Below, piece by piece: positions 1 to 8,304 of a DNA stretch of 64,000 nt (position 1 is the first letter of the stretch; each line of letters starts with the position of its first letter). The DNA is taken from the NCBI GenBank assembly GCA_964467315.1, contig CAYXSA010000007.1, forward strand, positions 1 to 64,000. Direction: 5' to 3'. The translations under genes and the position numbers were made by a program. Under the pieces are notes generated by a model that saw nothing but the letters and a program-made list of their open reading frames with translations, did not search any database and was not told the origin of the DNA. The DNA comes from JAAFIM01 sp964467315. Its GTDB lineage: Bacteria > Bacteroidota > Bacteroidia > Chitinophagales > Saprospiraceae.

Positions 1-424
1 TGTAATTTTATCCTTTTATGTAGGGCTCCAGCCAAAATCATAAAGCACCAAAAATTTAAAGGGAAATACAGCAATTCGTGCGAAAGCGGCATAATTTCAT
101 CTATACCTGCTATGCTATAGCAGTGTTTAGAAGATGAAAATATGACACGCGGAGAAAAATCTATATTTCCCCAATAATAGCGGCTCATATCGCCAATACC
201 TATTTCAGGGAAATTTTGTAAAAAATGATGCGGAAATTCATGCTGAAGCCCTCTCTCGTAAAAAGCCCATCCTTGCTTCTTGTCATAATAATAAGCCGTG
301 TCGCCATCAAAAAAAAATTAGAGCAAGCACAAGAAGACGGCAAATCAGGTTGGGGCTGTAGTTTTTTTTGTGCTATAGCACCACAGGGCATCAAAAAAAG
401 CAGCAAAAAAACGGCGTATTTCAT
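1..424 (-). pseudogene. Secreted protein, 5' part, frameshifted at a homopolymer and cut by the window edge
   Basis: The reading frame opens at 424 with a clear signal peptide (MKYAVFLLLFLMPCGAIA, then Q). It runs to an A9 tract at 309-317, after which the annotated frame turns into nonsense and stops at 200. Shifting by one base at the tract gives an open frame to the left edge, with protein-like composition (reads DGDTAYYYDKKQGW, later IGIGDMSRYYWGN). I therefore read this as one gene of more than 140 codons broken by a one-base indel. The break could be a real mutation, slippage-based phase variation or an assembly error. I do not recognise the family. Confidence 0.6.
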
Positions 425-481
425 AGCTATTTGGGAGACATGGTTACTGTACCATTAAATTGAGAATGCGCAATTTATATA

Positions 482-560
482 GCGTGCCCGCCGCGCCAAA
501 AAGGGCGCGGCGGTCGGGCTATTCAGGGCAGCCCAGTGCTGCCCCTACTATCCCTCACGC
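482..560 (-). repeat. Family A element, copy 1 (reference description)
   Basis: On the minus strand the element reads GCGTGAGGGATAG, a short hairpin (here GGGCAGC pairing across the centre), ATAGCCCGACC, a GC hairpin with an A/T-rich loop (GCCGCGCC with GGCGCGGC) and a final GGGCACGC. The outer GCGTG and CACGC can pair, giving a branched fold with two arms. An accessory GC hairpin lies at 570-595, between the element and the stop codon of the neighbouring minus-strand gene at 604. The strand given for every copy is the one reading GCGTGAGGG first. Confidence 0.9.
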
Positions 561-603
561 AATTTTTATCCCCGCGCCCAAAGAGGGCGCGGGGCGGAGC
601 CGC

Positions 604-1284
604 TTAAAACAAACGTTTTAGCCGCACAGATTCTACATTTGGGCGTGGTAGCAGTACGAGTCTTGCGCTGTCGGCTGCGGTCAATCCGCCCAAGCTAAGT
701 GTCAACCAGTGCTTTTTACTGTCGACTACAAATAAATCGGCTTCTTTTAGCTCTATTTCTTTCACGCGCCACCAATGCCCTGCCAATTTTACGATGCTGC
801 CTTTACGAACAAAATGCTGTTTCGGCTTTGCGAGCACTGCCACAGGCTTTTCTTTAGGGTCTAAATATAGAACGCTGGTAAGCGTATCCCAACGCGGATT
901 GCCTTTGTAGTAGTGAAACGGCATAGACCGCTCAAATGCTTCTACTTGCCCGTTGTAGTGCACATATGTTTGAACAACACTAGGGCTCATTCTTATTATC
1001 TCCTTTTTGTAAAAATCATGCCTTTCTAATTGATAGAATCGTACTTTAGGAAATTCTGACAGCACAGCGTACACCTTTGGCTTGCGTCTTTGGCGGCCAG
1101 AAGGGCTTGTTTCCTCGCAAACAGTGCCCATTAGCTCTACAACTGTGCTGTCGCTGTAGTATCTATTCGAGTCACTGCCAAACATCAACATATAAGTTGA
1201 GGGCGTTAACACCATATTTTGACTCCCTTTGCAAGCAAAGAAACAAGTACTTATACCTAAAAACAATACAAAGCGTATAGACAT
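604..1284 (-). CDS. Putative lipoprotein, unknown function
   Basis: The product is 226 residues starting MSIRFVLFLGISTCFFAC, a lipoprotein signal with a lipobox Cys near residue 18. A GTG at 1302 would add six residues and overlap the upstream gene, but the ATG at 1284 puts the signal peptide in its usual place. The mature part is charged and beta-rich, with no motif I recognise. It follows the 1299-2204 lipoprotein gene by 14 bases, so the two are probably co-transcribed. Envelope location is inferred from the lipobox only. Confidence 0.75.
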   Translation of the reverse strand: MSIRFVLFLGISTCFFACKGSQNMVLTPSTYMLMFGSDSNRYYSDSTVVELMGTVCEETSPSGRQRRKPKVYAVLSEFPKVRFYQLERHDFYKKEIIRMSPSVVQTYVHYNGQVEAFERSMPFHYYKGNPRWDTLTSVLYLDPKEKPVAVLAKPKQHFVRKGSIVKLAGHWWRVKEIELKEADLFVVDSKKHWLTLSLGGLTAADSARLVLLPRPNVESVRLKRLF

Positions 1285-1298
1285 TGATATCAAATTTA

Positions 1299-2204
1299 TC
1301 ACAAAAAGTCTCCACTACTTAATAAGCCGCCTATCCTAAGTATGCCCAAGTAAAATTCTACGCTACTAAGTTCCAATTGAAGCAAGCCCAGCGAATCGGG
1401 ATACAAAAACATATCCTTGCAAACAGGTAATTCTGCGGGAAGTATAGGCATGAAAAGTATTGGAGAGTTTACAGCTATGAAAGCGTTTTCTCGGCTGCTT
1501 CGCCGCTGCTCTCCTAAAAAGGTGTTGGCAAGCCCGTTTTCGTCATTGAGGGTATGGGCTGCCTTTAAAACAGCAGGGTCATAAATTACTTTGTAATAGA
1601 TGTTTTCATATTGAAAAATGTTGCCATTGCGTAGTTTTAGCGTATCGGATTGGCGCTTGGGCGAAAACTGGCAAATAATGAGCGTTAGTTCATGGACTTG
1701 GGCTTGCTTTTTCCGCTGATAGCGATAGCGGTGCATTTGCTTCGAAAAATCAGGATTGATTTTAATATCCATTAGCATTTTTTTTGTTGAAAACTGTATT
1801 GTAAGGCTACCTGAAAGCGTAGTTGCTTCAAAGCCTCCAGCAAATCCCGTTGTAAGGGATTTCATAGGAAATTCGGTACGAGTTTTTGTTTCTAAAAATT
1901 GGTGTTTATCATCTATATTTAATCTAGAATTAAATTTCCCTTTGCGAAATACTTCTACATATTCCTCGCGGCTTAGCTGTCGCATACGGGCGTAGGCAGC
2001 ACTGTCTACGCCCTCGCATTGGCGTTTGTGAGCTGCGGCAATTTGCGGAGCACCAAGATTGAGTGTGGGAACATCAAATAGATATTCCTTGCTAAAATTC
2101 ACTCTATTGTATCGCTCTACTTGCTCCTGCAGCGTCAATTGCTCAAATGGCGTGCGGCAAGCAGTGCAGCATAGCAAAAGTAGCAATAAATATTTATTCG
2201 GCAT
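1299..2204 (-). CDS. Putative lipoprotein, unknown function
   Basis: The start is set at the ATG at 2204 (MPNKYLLLLLLCCTAC), which gives a classic lipobox signal. The frame stays open upstream to 2342, but that extra 46-residue stretch is a translation of the family A repeat and its accessory hairpin and was excluded. The mature 280 residues contain no recognised domain. The gene precedes a second lipoprotein gene (604-1284) with a 14-base gap. Both may belong to the same surface process, but nothing in the sequence says which. Confidence 0.75.
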   Translation of the reverse strand: MPNKYLLLLLLCCTACRTPFEQLTLQEQVERYNRVNFSKEYLFDVPTLNLGAPQIAAAHKRQCEGVDSAAYARMRQLSREEYVEVFRKGKFNSRLNIDDKHQFLETKTRTEFPMKSLTTGFAGGFEATTLSGSLTIQFSTKKMLMDIKINPDFSKQMHRYRYQRKKQAQVHELTLIICQFSPKRQSDTLKLRNGNIFQYENIYYKVIYDPAVLKAAHTLNDENGLANTFLGEQRRSSRENAFIAVNSPILFMPILPAELPVCKDMFLYPDSLGLLQLELSSVEFYLGILRIGGLLSSGDFL

Positions 2205-2226
2205 CTTTGGGTATTTTTGTTTTTTT

Positions 2227-2308
2227 GGGCGTGCCCGCCGCGCCAAAAAGGGCGCGGCGGTCGGGCTATTTGAGCCGTAGCATGCTACGGCTCTACTATC
2301 CCTCACGC
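2227..2308 (-). repeat. Family A element, copy 2
   Basis: The upper arm is the GAGCCGTAGCATGCTACGGCTC palindrome type (shared by copies 3, 5, 9, 10, 11, 12 and 14). An accessory hairpin (GCATGCCGCGC with GCGCGGCATGC, 2319-2344) stands between the element and the stop codon at 2351 of the neighbouring minus-strand gene. Confidence 0.9.
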
Positions 2309-2350
2309 AAATATGGCGCATGCCGCGCAAAGGGCGCGGCATGCAAATGT

Positions 2351-3256
2351 TTATTTTTGTTTATTTTGTAGACAATTCATCAAGCGGATATATTCAGAGT
2401 AAAGAAGAATATACGTTTTGTGTTCTGGATACATTTGATGGGCTTTCAATTTTTTGCCACTTTCGTCCTCTACAGTGCAAGGGAGAGTTTCACAATTTAC
2501 AATAAGTGTTTTTTTGAAATTCTCACTATACATCGAAAAAAGCGAAGAATGCATAAGATTGCAAAATTCAAGGTGTATTTTATAATAATTGTATCCCGTA
2601 TCTACATCTATCGGAATAGAAGATAATGCTCCCCAAATGGGGCATATTCCATATATTTGTACCTTTTCGCTCGAAAATCGCGGCAAGGCTATTGTGGTCT
2701 GTATAGTTTGCCCAATGACATTTTCTACTAAATCTACACCATTGGAGGGCGGGAAAGTAGAAAATTTTAAAGCTCCAGTAGAAACGTCATATAAATGGAC
2801 TCGACTAAAATAACCCTTTTTAGGGCTGTCCTTTTTTGCAAGGTCTAAGATAGGTTCAGATAGCTTTATTTTGACATCAAAATAAAAGCTGTCTACACTA
2901 AATTTGTTAAATTTTTCAACGCTTACCAATTCATGTAAAATTAGTTTTTTGGGAGTAAAATTAATCTGATATTTTTTGATGCCATGTTTTTCCACTTTGA
3001 AAGTTCCCACCTGATAAATCCCGTCATCAGAAACAAGCAGAAATATCTTTTGGGAAGGATACAAAATATAGTAGTAGACAACATTGCTGAAATTTACCGT
3101 GTAGCCTCTAAAAACAATATAAGGGACAAAAGCACCTTTTTTTGTGTTTATAAAATGTCCCCCAATAAGATAATTTTTAGTAGGTTCATGTTGAGCATTT
3201 AGCTCGAAAAAGAACGATACATAAAAAATTAGTGAAAGCCAATATTTAAACATCAT
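2351..3256 (-). CDS. Secreted partner of the HExxH protein, copy 1
   Basis: The product is 301 residues starting MMFKYWLSLIFYVSFFFELNAQ, a cleavable signal peptide. It is a distant paralog of the 13998-14906 product: both are about 300 residues, share hydrophobic spacing such as the IGSYTIKK/VGTFKVEK stretch, and end in near-matching tails (EYIRLMNCLQNKQK against EYLRLMDCLPTKHK). It starts 4 bases after the HExxH gene (3261-4391), so the two form one transcript. The pairing of a conserved first gene with a diverged exported second gene suggests partner or immunity proteins. This is inference; the family is not recognised. Confidence 0.75.
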   Translation of the reverse strand: MMFKYWLSLIFYVSFFFELNAQHEPTKNYLIGGHFINTKKGAFVPYIVFRGYTVNFSNVVYYYILYPSQKIFLLVSDDGIYQVGTFKVEKHGIKKYQINFTPKKLILHELVSVEKFNKFSVDSFYFDVKIKLSEPILDLAKKDSPKKGYFSRVHLYDVSTGALKFSTFPPSNGVDLVENVIGQTIQTTIALPRFSSEKVQIYGICPIWGALSSIPIDVDTGYNYYKIHLEFCNLMHSSLFSMYSENFKKTLIVNCETLPCTVEDESGKKLKAHQMYPEHKTYILLYSEYIRLMNCLQNKQK

Positions 3257-3260
3257 AGGA

Positions 3261-4391
3261 TCATGAACGATATTTGATAGCCCAATTCGTTATAAAATTT
3301 GCTATATTAGGGCGTACAAGGGCTTTTTCGGTATCAAGAAAATTTTTCAATGTGTGTTTTTCTGGAAATTCTTTGTAACCTAGACTTTGGCAAATTTCAG
3401 AAGGAAGCACATTTGCTGAATTACAAGTCTTTAAGGCTGCTTCAATTTCTCCTAAAGTACTTTCCAAAGAAAGTTGCTGCTCTGGCAATTCAGGATAAAA
3501 TCTGCGCACGTATGCGGCATTAATAGCGTCTATATTTTCCACAGCTTCAGGTAGGCTGTCAGGTGCAAAAAGATACTGTATTCGATAAGCTTCTATTTCA
3601 TCTTGTAAATCATAAGTCCATGCAAGCGGTCTTCCATTCGTAAAAACAAGTTTCCCTTCTTGGAACTGAATAAGGTGCTGGGTTTCATGTATGCGAGAAG
3701 CAGCAGCATTTTTAGTATTTTCACCTATCAAAATCACAGGGATATCGCCATCGAACAAAAAGGTGCCAGATATGTTGGCAAGTTCTTCTTCATTTACGTT
3801 TAAGCGCCTTGCCATTTCTTGGGGAGTCAAGCCTGTTTCTATTCGCTCTTGGACTAAGTTATTAGATATTTGTGCTTGTGCAAGTTTTCGCATATTTTTT
3901 TCGTAGCTTTTGGCTACTACTTTTTCCGACTCACTAAGGTCTGTGCGTGCAGCAATATCCGCACTAATCTGGATAGTTTCGCGTGTTTTTTGGCTTAGTT
4001 GGTGTGCATTTTCGCAAAGTTTTTGTAGTGCCCTTAGCTCCACAAGTCGACCATTGATGAGCAATTGCGACCAGTTCAAATCGGCTTCTTTTAACGCTTT
4101 TTGGACTGCTTTTCTGTCTTCGTCTGCTAATAAATTATAGCTTCGTACCCATTCCTCAAAAACTCTTATAGCTTCTGCCAATTCACTAAGCTCTGTTTTG
4201 TTGGGAGTCAGTCCTTTTATGTGGCAGTTATTTGATACAAGGGCGTAATTATCTCTAAGATGAGAGATATTCAACAAATTTTCCCAGTCCTGATGTTTTT
4301 TCATGGACTTTGTAATAAGTTTTGGCGAAAGTTCTTTATAAATTAGCGCAAGGTCTTTTAGCTCCTGTTTCAGATTGTCAATATGGCTCAT
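3261..4391 (-). CDS. Putative HExxH (zincin-like) protein, copy 1
   Basis: The product is 376 residues with no signal peptide. Residues 1-200 are helical and charged, with a Gln/Glu-rich heptad look. At 235-239 lies HETQH, followed by D264, E265 and E267 in DEIEAY, the spacing expected of a gluzincin-type metal site (two His plus a later Glu). No known peptidase family is assigned. Residues 30 to about 310 are nearly identical to the copy at 12976-14001, but from about residue 312 the two C-termini are unrelated. It is the first gene of a two-gene unit with 2351-3256. Metal binding is inferred from the motif alone. Confidence 0.7.
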   Translation of the reverse strand: MSHIDNLKQELKDLALIYKELSPKLITKSMKKHQDWENLLNISHLRDNYALVSNNCHIKGLTPNKTELSELAEAIRVFEEWVRSYNLLADEDRKAVQKALKEADLNWSQLLINGRLVELRALQKLCENAHQLSQKTRETIQISADIAARTDLSESEKVVAKSYEKNMRKLAQAQISNNLVQERIETGLTPQEMARRLNVNEEELANISGTFLFDGDIPVILIGENTKNAAASRIHETQHLIQFQEGKLVFTNGRPLAWTYDLQDEIEAYRIQYLFAPDSLPEAVENIDAINAAYVRRFYPELPEQQLSLESTLGEIEAALKTCNSANVLPSEICQSLGYKEFPEKHTLKNFLDTEKALVRPNIANFITNWAIKYRS

Positions 4392-4440
4392 TTCAGTAGT
4401 TAATGTTTATATTAAAAAAGATGATGGTCATGGGAATGGG

Positions 4441-4473
4441 CAAATATACGGAAAATGTCGTATATGGTATACG
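4441..4473 (-). promoter_or_regulatory. Promoter -7 box and inverted repeat upstream of HExxH copy 1
   Basis: On the minus strand a TATATTTG box (4441-4448) fits the Bacteroidota TAnnTTTG consensus. Just upstream is a perfect inverted repeat, CGTATA-3 bases-TATACG (4459-4473). The same arrangement precedes the second cassette copy at 12802-12835, which supports a role as promoter plus operator. Confidence 0.6.
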
Positions 4474-4506
4474 CCCCGCCGCAACCTTTTTGCGGCGGGT
4501 TGTTTT

Positions 4507-4587
4507 GCGTGAGGGATATGTAGAGCCGTAGCATGCTACGGCTCAAATAGCCCGACCCGCGCCCCTTTTTAGGGCGCGGGGCACGCC
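4507..4587 (+). repeat. Family A element, copy 3
   Basis: This copy has the GCATGC-centred upper arm and a lower arm of CGCGCCCC with GGGCGCGG. Its CACGCC end lies 15 bases from the comEC stop codon. An accessory hairpin (CCGCCGC with GCGGCGG, 4476-4500) on the other side is also duplicated ahead of the second HExxH cassette. Confidence 0.9.
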
Positions 4588-4601
4588 ACAAAAAAACAAA
4601 A

Positions 4602-6743
4602 TCACCAATCCAAGACCAGCGCGCCCGTTTCGGCAAGGGCAATGCAGACCAAACCTAAGGAGTCGCAGTGTGCGCGCCAAAGAGCAGTATTGCGCTGCGA
4701 ATGCGTGCCGTCGAGCACTACGACGCGGCTCAAAAACTGCCTATCCAGCGCCTGCGCGCCCTCTCGGTAGCGCAGTCCGCCCGTGATGAGTACAGCATTT
4801 ACCGACAAAGGCGGTGCATTCGCTCCCGCCCGCCAAGCGGGCGAAAGGCAGCCAATGCGCAAGCCGCTCGACGTAGCCACTTGGTCGCTCTGCGAAAAAA
4901 ATACAAAATCGCGCTCCAAAACCAATCCCCTATTCATGGGCTTTTGCGCCGTGTCAGCTATGCCCAAAGACGAAAAATGATTCGCCTGCACGCGCTGTAG
5001 CTGCACCGCACTAAGCCCCAAACTATCGCCCATCGTCGCCGCCTGCCCGCCCTGTATGACGGAGAGCGCCGAACCTTTGTAGACCTGATACAGGCAGATT
5101 TGGCGCTGCTCCAAACCCTTGTAGCGCTCCCAAACCCAATCCAAAGACAGCAGCAACGCCAGCCCTATACCCGCCATTAGCCAGCGCACACTGCCTTTGT
5201 ACAGCGCCCAAGTAGCAAAAGCTATCAGCAAATACAGCCCCCACATAAACGCCGTATCTATCCATATCCCTCGCAGCACCATATACGGCAGTTGCCCCGC
5301 CCACAAAATGAGCGCCCCAAAAATCCAAGTTAGCCAATAGGTCGCCCAACCCAATAAAGCCCCGATGAGCGGTATTTTGCCCACTATCAGCAGCAGAAAA
5401 CCCATGATAAGCAGCGCCGTCGACAAAGGCACCGCCAGCACCCCAGCCCAAAAAGCACTCAAAGAAAACTGATGAAAATAGTACAAAGTCAGCGGCAGCG
5501 TGCTCAAAGTAGCCGCTATAGTTACGGCAGTTAGCTCCCAAACGTAGCGCAGTAGCCTGTTTTCGATATACCAAAGTCGAAAAATACGCCCCTGATAATA
5601 GGCAATGCCCAAAAGCGCCAAATACGACAACTGAAACCCCAAATCCCACAACCAATAGGGCTCATACAAAAGCAGAAAAAACGCCGAAGCCGCCAGCGAA
5701 TTATACAAATTCCCCTGCCGCTTGCTCAAACCCAGCACGCTCACTATCGAAAACATCGCCGCAGAACGCAAGGCAGGCGGCGAAGCCCCCGTTACCAAAG
5801 CAAAAAGCCAAATCAGAAAAACCAATAAAATCGCCCGAAAGCCCCGCCAATACAAGCTTTCGGGCAGGGGCAAACGCAATAAAATCCAACTCAAAAGCCA
5901 AGCAATTAGCCCGACGTGCATACCCGAAACCGACAAAATATGCATCGCCCCTACATCGGCAAAGGCAGTCAGCAATTCGCCATCTACCTCATCGCGCAGC
6001 CCCAACACCAAAGCCGACAAAATCGCCCGCTCCCTGCGCGTTGGGCAGTGCTCCCCTATCGTCGAGAGCAAAAAATCCCGCAAATCGTAGATGCCCGCTT
6101 TCAAAATGTGGCGCTGCTGCTCGCCCGTCGGCTGCCATTGCCCCGCCCCGATGTACGCCTGATGAAAAATGCCCCGCGTCGCATAATACGTGCGCAAATC
6201 CAAACCCTTCGGATTACTCGCCCCCGAAACGAGCCGCAAACGCGTGCGCAATAGCAATTCGTCGCCATATTGTAGCAAAACGCTTTGCGTATCGGCGGGC
6301 AAAGTCGCCAAAATTTTGCCGCCAATAGGCTGCCATTCGGCGCTATCGTGCAGGCGCATCGCAGACAAAGATAAAAGCGCCCGCGCCTGCGTGCCGCGCA
6401 ACTGCAAAGGCTCTGCAAGCGTAGCCAGATACTGCGCCTCTACACCAACAAGCTCCGCTTGCAAGGTAGAAATATGCCTTTCCGAGCGCCGCCCATCTTG
6501 CCAATACGCCGCCAAAGCCCCTAAGGAAAAGAAAAACACCTGCGTTTGCAGCGTCCAAAATCGTATGCTTTTTTTCGGCTGTTTGCGCAGCCAGCCCCAA
6601 GCCAAACTCAACAAAAATACGAGCGTCATAAGCGCCCAAGCGCCCAAACCAAAAAGCGAAACCGCCGCCACATAATGCTCCAATGCGATGCCCGCCGCCA
6701 AAGGCAGAAGCAGCCGCAGAAAGGGTATCTGATGCCATGTCAT
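4602..6743 (-). CDS. comEC: ComEC/Rec2-type DNA uptake channel protein
   Basis: The product is 713 residues. The start is the ATG at 6743 (MTWHQIPFLRLLLPLAAGI), which matches the usual ComEC N-terminus; an open frame to 6926 only translates a repeat-bearing leader. Order: two N-terminal membrane segments, an extracytoplasmic DUF4131-like domain (about 60-220), and the multi-span Competence domain with the typical HILSVSGMHVGL motif followed by many helices to about 540. The C-terminal soluble part is short and lacks a readable metallo-beta-lactamase HxHxDH motif, so it is either degenerate or of the short Bacteroidota type. ComEC carries single-stranded DNA across the inner membrane during transformation. 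No other com genes are in the window. Confidence 0.9.
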   Translation of the reverse strand: MTWHQIPFLRLLLPLAAGIALEHYVAAVSLFGLGAWALMTLVFLLSLAWGWLRKQPKKSIRFWTLQTQVFFFSLGALAAYWQDGRRSERHISTLQAELVGVEAQYLATLAEPLQLRGTQARALLSLSAMRLHDSAEWQPIGGKILATLPADTQSVLLQYGDELLLRTRLRLVSGASNPKGLDLRTYYATRGIFHQAYIGAGQWQPTGEQQRHILKAGIYDLRDFLLSTIGEHCPTRRERAILSALVLGLRDEVDGELLTAFADVGAMHILSVSGMHVGLIAWLLSWILLRLPLPESLYWRGFRAILLVFLIWLFALVTGASPPALRSAAMFSIVSVLGLSKRQGNLYNSLAASAFFLLLYEPYWLWDLGFQLSYLALLGIAYYQGRIFRLWYIENRLLRYVWELTAVTIAATLSTLPLTLYYFHQFSLSAFWAGVLAVPLSTALLIMGFLLLIVGKIPLIGALLGWATYWLTWIFGALILWAGQLPYMVLRGIWIDTAFMWGLYLLIAFATWALYKGSVRWLMAGIGLALLLSLDWVWERYKGLEQRQICLYQVYKGSALSVIQGGQAATMGDSLGLSAVQLQRVQANHFSSLGIADTAQKPMNRGLVLERDFVFFSQSDQVATSSGLRIGCLSPAWRAGANAPPLSVNAVLITGGLRYREGAQALDRQFLSRVVVLDGTHSQRNTALWRAHCDSLGLVCIALAETGALVLDW

Positions 6744-6817
6744 AACAAAAATCGGTTCAGTCGAGTGTAAAAATAGGGTCGAAAACAATACAAAACCGCT
6801 GCACCCAAAATAAAAAA

Positions 6818-6873
6818 TAGCCCCAAAGGGGCGTTTTTTTCTTAGCCGTAGGCAAGCGTAGCGCAGCCTGCGG
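6818..6873. repeat. Family D repeat, copy 1
   Basis: A 56-base direct repeat of 6996-7051: TAGCCCCAAAGGGGC (a self-complementary hairpin), a T-rich spacer, then CCGTAGGC and GCCTGCGG pairing around AAGCGTAGCGCA. It lies in the comEC leader, in the 323-base gap between comEC and the next gene. Confidence 0.75.
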
Positions 6874-6995
6874 CACAGCAGTCCTGCTAAAATACAGAAA
6901 AACCCATAATTGCAGCCTCTTCCCACGAAAAACTAAGATTTTTTTTGCGCCTTTCGCCCTCTTTAACGAAAAAAAGCTATTTTGCGTCCCAACAA

Positions 6996-7051
6996 TAGCC
7001 CCAAAGGGGCTCCCCTTTCGTAACCGTAGGCAAGCGTAGCGCAGCCTGCGG
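6996..7051. repeat. Family D repeat, copy 2
   Basis: Same length and both hairpins as copy 1, 122 bases downstream of it and 15 bases before the ATG at 7067. Together the two copies account for most of the 6744-7066 gap; the rest is AT-rich and featureless. Confidence 0.75.
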
Positions 7052-7066
7052 AATCAACACGTATGT

Positions 7067-7459
7067 ATGAACCAAGAGCCTATTTTTAGCACCAAAACGG
7101 GAGCCGTATACCTCGAAAATGGCATACTTTACACCCAAACACTCTTAGATGAAATATCCGTAGAGGATTTCCGCGAGCATATACAGCAACTCAACGCCTT
7201 TTTCGGCGAGGTTTTCCCTCTGCAACACATCGTCTACCCAAGCAAAAACAGCAAAAGCCCCGTAAAAGCAACCCGCGAATTTTTCGCCAGCGACGAGATG
7301 GCGCTATTTGCCAGCGCTTTCGCCATCATCACGGACTCCATCGTTACCCGCATATCTGCCAATCTATTTTTGAAAATCAGCCCGCCGCGCTTCCCCATGC
7401 AGCTATTTACCGACGAGGCAAAAGCCCGCCAATGGCTGCTCTCGCTTAGAAAAAGCTGA
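7067..7459 (+). CDS. Small STAS/SpoIIAA-like protein
   Basis: The product is 130 soluble residues. The pattern fits the short SpoIIAA-like (STAS-type) proteins common in Bacteroidota: an N-terminal beta pair (GAVYLENGILYTQTL), a helix, a central strand (LQHIVYPSK), a long helix around residues 75-95 (MALFASAFAIITDS) and a C-terminal DEAKARQWLLSL helix. Such proteins usually act in anti-sigma or partner-switching signalling, but no ligand or partner can be read here. It lies at the edge of a block with two RsbR-like proteins, which supports a signalling role by context. Confidence 0.6.
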   Translation: MNQEPIFSTKTGAVYLENGILYTQTLLDEISVEDFREHIQQLNAFFGEVFPLQHIVYPSKNSKSPVKATREFFASDEMALFASAFAIITDSIVTRISANLFLKISPPRFPMQLFTDEAKARQWLLSLRKS

Positions 7460-7466
7460 TTTTTTT

Positions 7467-7594
7467 GGGCGTGCCCCTGCTCCCCGCGCCGCAAAAATTG
7501 CGGCGCTTAAAGGTCGCAGGGTCGGGCTATTCGGGGCGTTTCACCATCGCCCCAAATGGGGCGAATGTTGATTCGCCCCTACTATCCCTCACGC
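7467..7594 (-). repeat. Family A element, copy 4
   Basis: Its GGGCGTG end is 7 bases after the stop codon of the 7067-7459 gene. The upper arm is the CGCCCC/GGGGCG type with ATTCGCCCC. The lower arm carries an inserted GCGCCGCAAAAATTGCGGCGC hairpin. Confidence 0.9.
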
Positions 7595-7679
7595 AAAAAA
7601 CAATACCGCCGTAAGGGCAGCCCCATGTGTCTGCCCTTACGCGCGGCGGGCAGCATCTTATAGCCTAACTTTGCCCCTT

Positions 7680-8261
7680 TTACCAATTTATCAAAAAGGT
7701 AGTACTATTCCCGCCCTGCGTCTGACGTTCCTTGGTAATGTCTTCTTTGACGCTAAACTGCTGCGAGCCGCTAAATCGCTCCAAAATACCCAGAATGCAG
7801 CCTTCCAAATTTTTCACCGAGAAAGGCGAGGTCGTATAAGCAACGGCTTGGCGCACCTGCTCATCAAATTCCAATACCTTAAACTGCCCGATATCACTCG
7901 GTAGTTCTTCAGCAGGGATTTCGGCGAGGAGTTTGCCACCGATGCGGTTGCTGTACAAATGCATCATAGGCAGCAGCCCTAAAGCTTCGCGCAAATTCTT
8001 TACAGGCGGCAGTTCGTAGCGCAGCACAAATTCCCTGCCCATAGCGAGCATACTCTGCTCGCCTACGCTGTCGGCGATTTCTTTGATAGCATGGAGCATG
8101 CCTTGAGTCGGATACCAACCATCAGGGCGCGGGTCTGCGATGCCGTGTTTGGCAAGTATAGAAAGTCGGTACTCTATGCCGCGTTTGATAGCGTGCGATA
8201 TAGCGAGCGCTGTGCCCCCAGAACTTTCCATATTGGGTATAGAGCAAATATATTGTTGCAT
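7680..8261 (-). CDS. 193-residue signalling-associated protein, paralog 1
   Basis: The start is the ATG at 8261 (MQQYICSIPN); the longer frame to 8357 overlaps the upstream RsbR-like gene and encodes a spurious hydrophobic leader. It is a paralog of 9686-10267 with equal length and shared motifs: a central WYP, a G(R/K)(E/D)xxLxxELPP stretch, and a C-terminus reading VKED(I/L)TKERxTQG ending in STTFLINW/SSTFLISW. That C-terminal pattern resembles V4R/HNOB-like small-ligand binding folds, but I cannot assign a family. It starts 43 bases after the RsbR-like gene 8305-9183, so it is probably its operon partner. Confidence 0.65.
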   Translation of the reverse strand: MQQYICSIPNMESSGGTALAISHAIKRGIEYRLSILAKHGIADPRPDGWYPTQGMLHAIKEIADSVGEQSMLAMGREFVLRYELPPVKNLREALGLLPMMHLYSNRIGGKLLAEIPAEELPSDIGQFKVLEFDEQVRQAVAYTTSPFSVKNLEGCILGILERFSGSQQFSVKEDITKERQTQGGNSTTFLINW

Positions 8262-8304
8262 AGTAGCGAAGTTTGAAAAGGAGAAAAGGAGCGAGAAATA
8301 AAAA

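Noticed and set aside
2205..2342. Extended start for the 1299-2204 lipoprotein at 2342
   Set aside because: The added 46 residues are translated repeat and would bury the lipobox signal.
4412..4642. Open frames inside family A repeats (for example 4412-4642, 9407-10033, 19307-19663, 28019-28216, 58461-58898)
   Set aside because: All translate repeat sequence, with recurrent peptides such as VRDSRAVACYGS in several frames; no signal, start context or conservation beyond the repeat.
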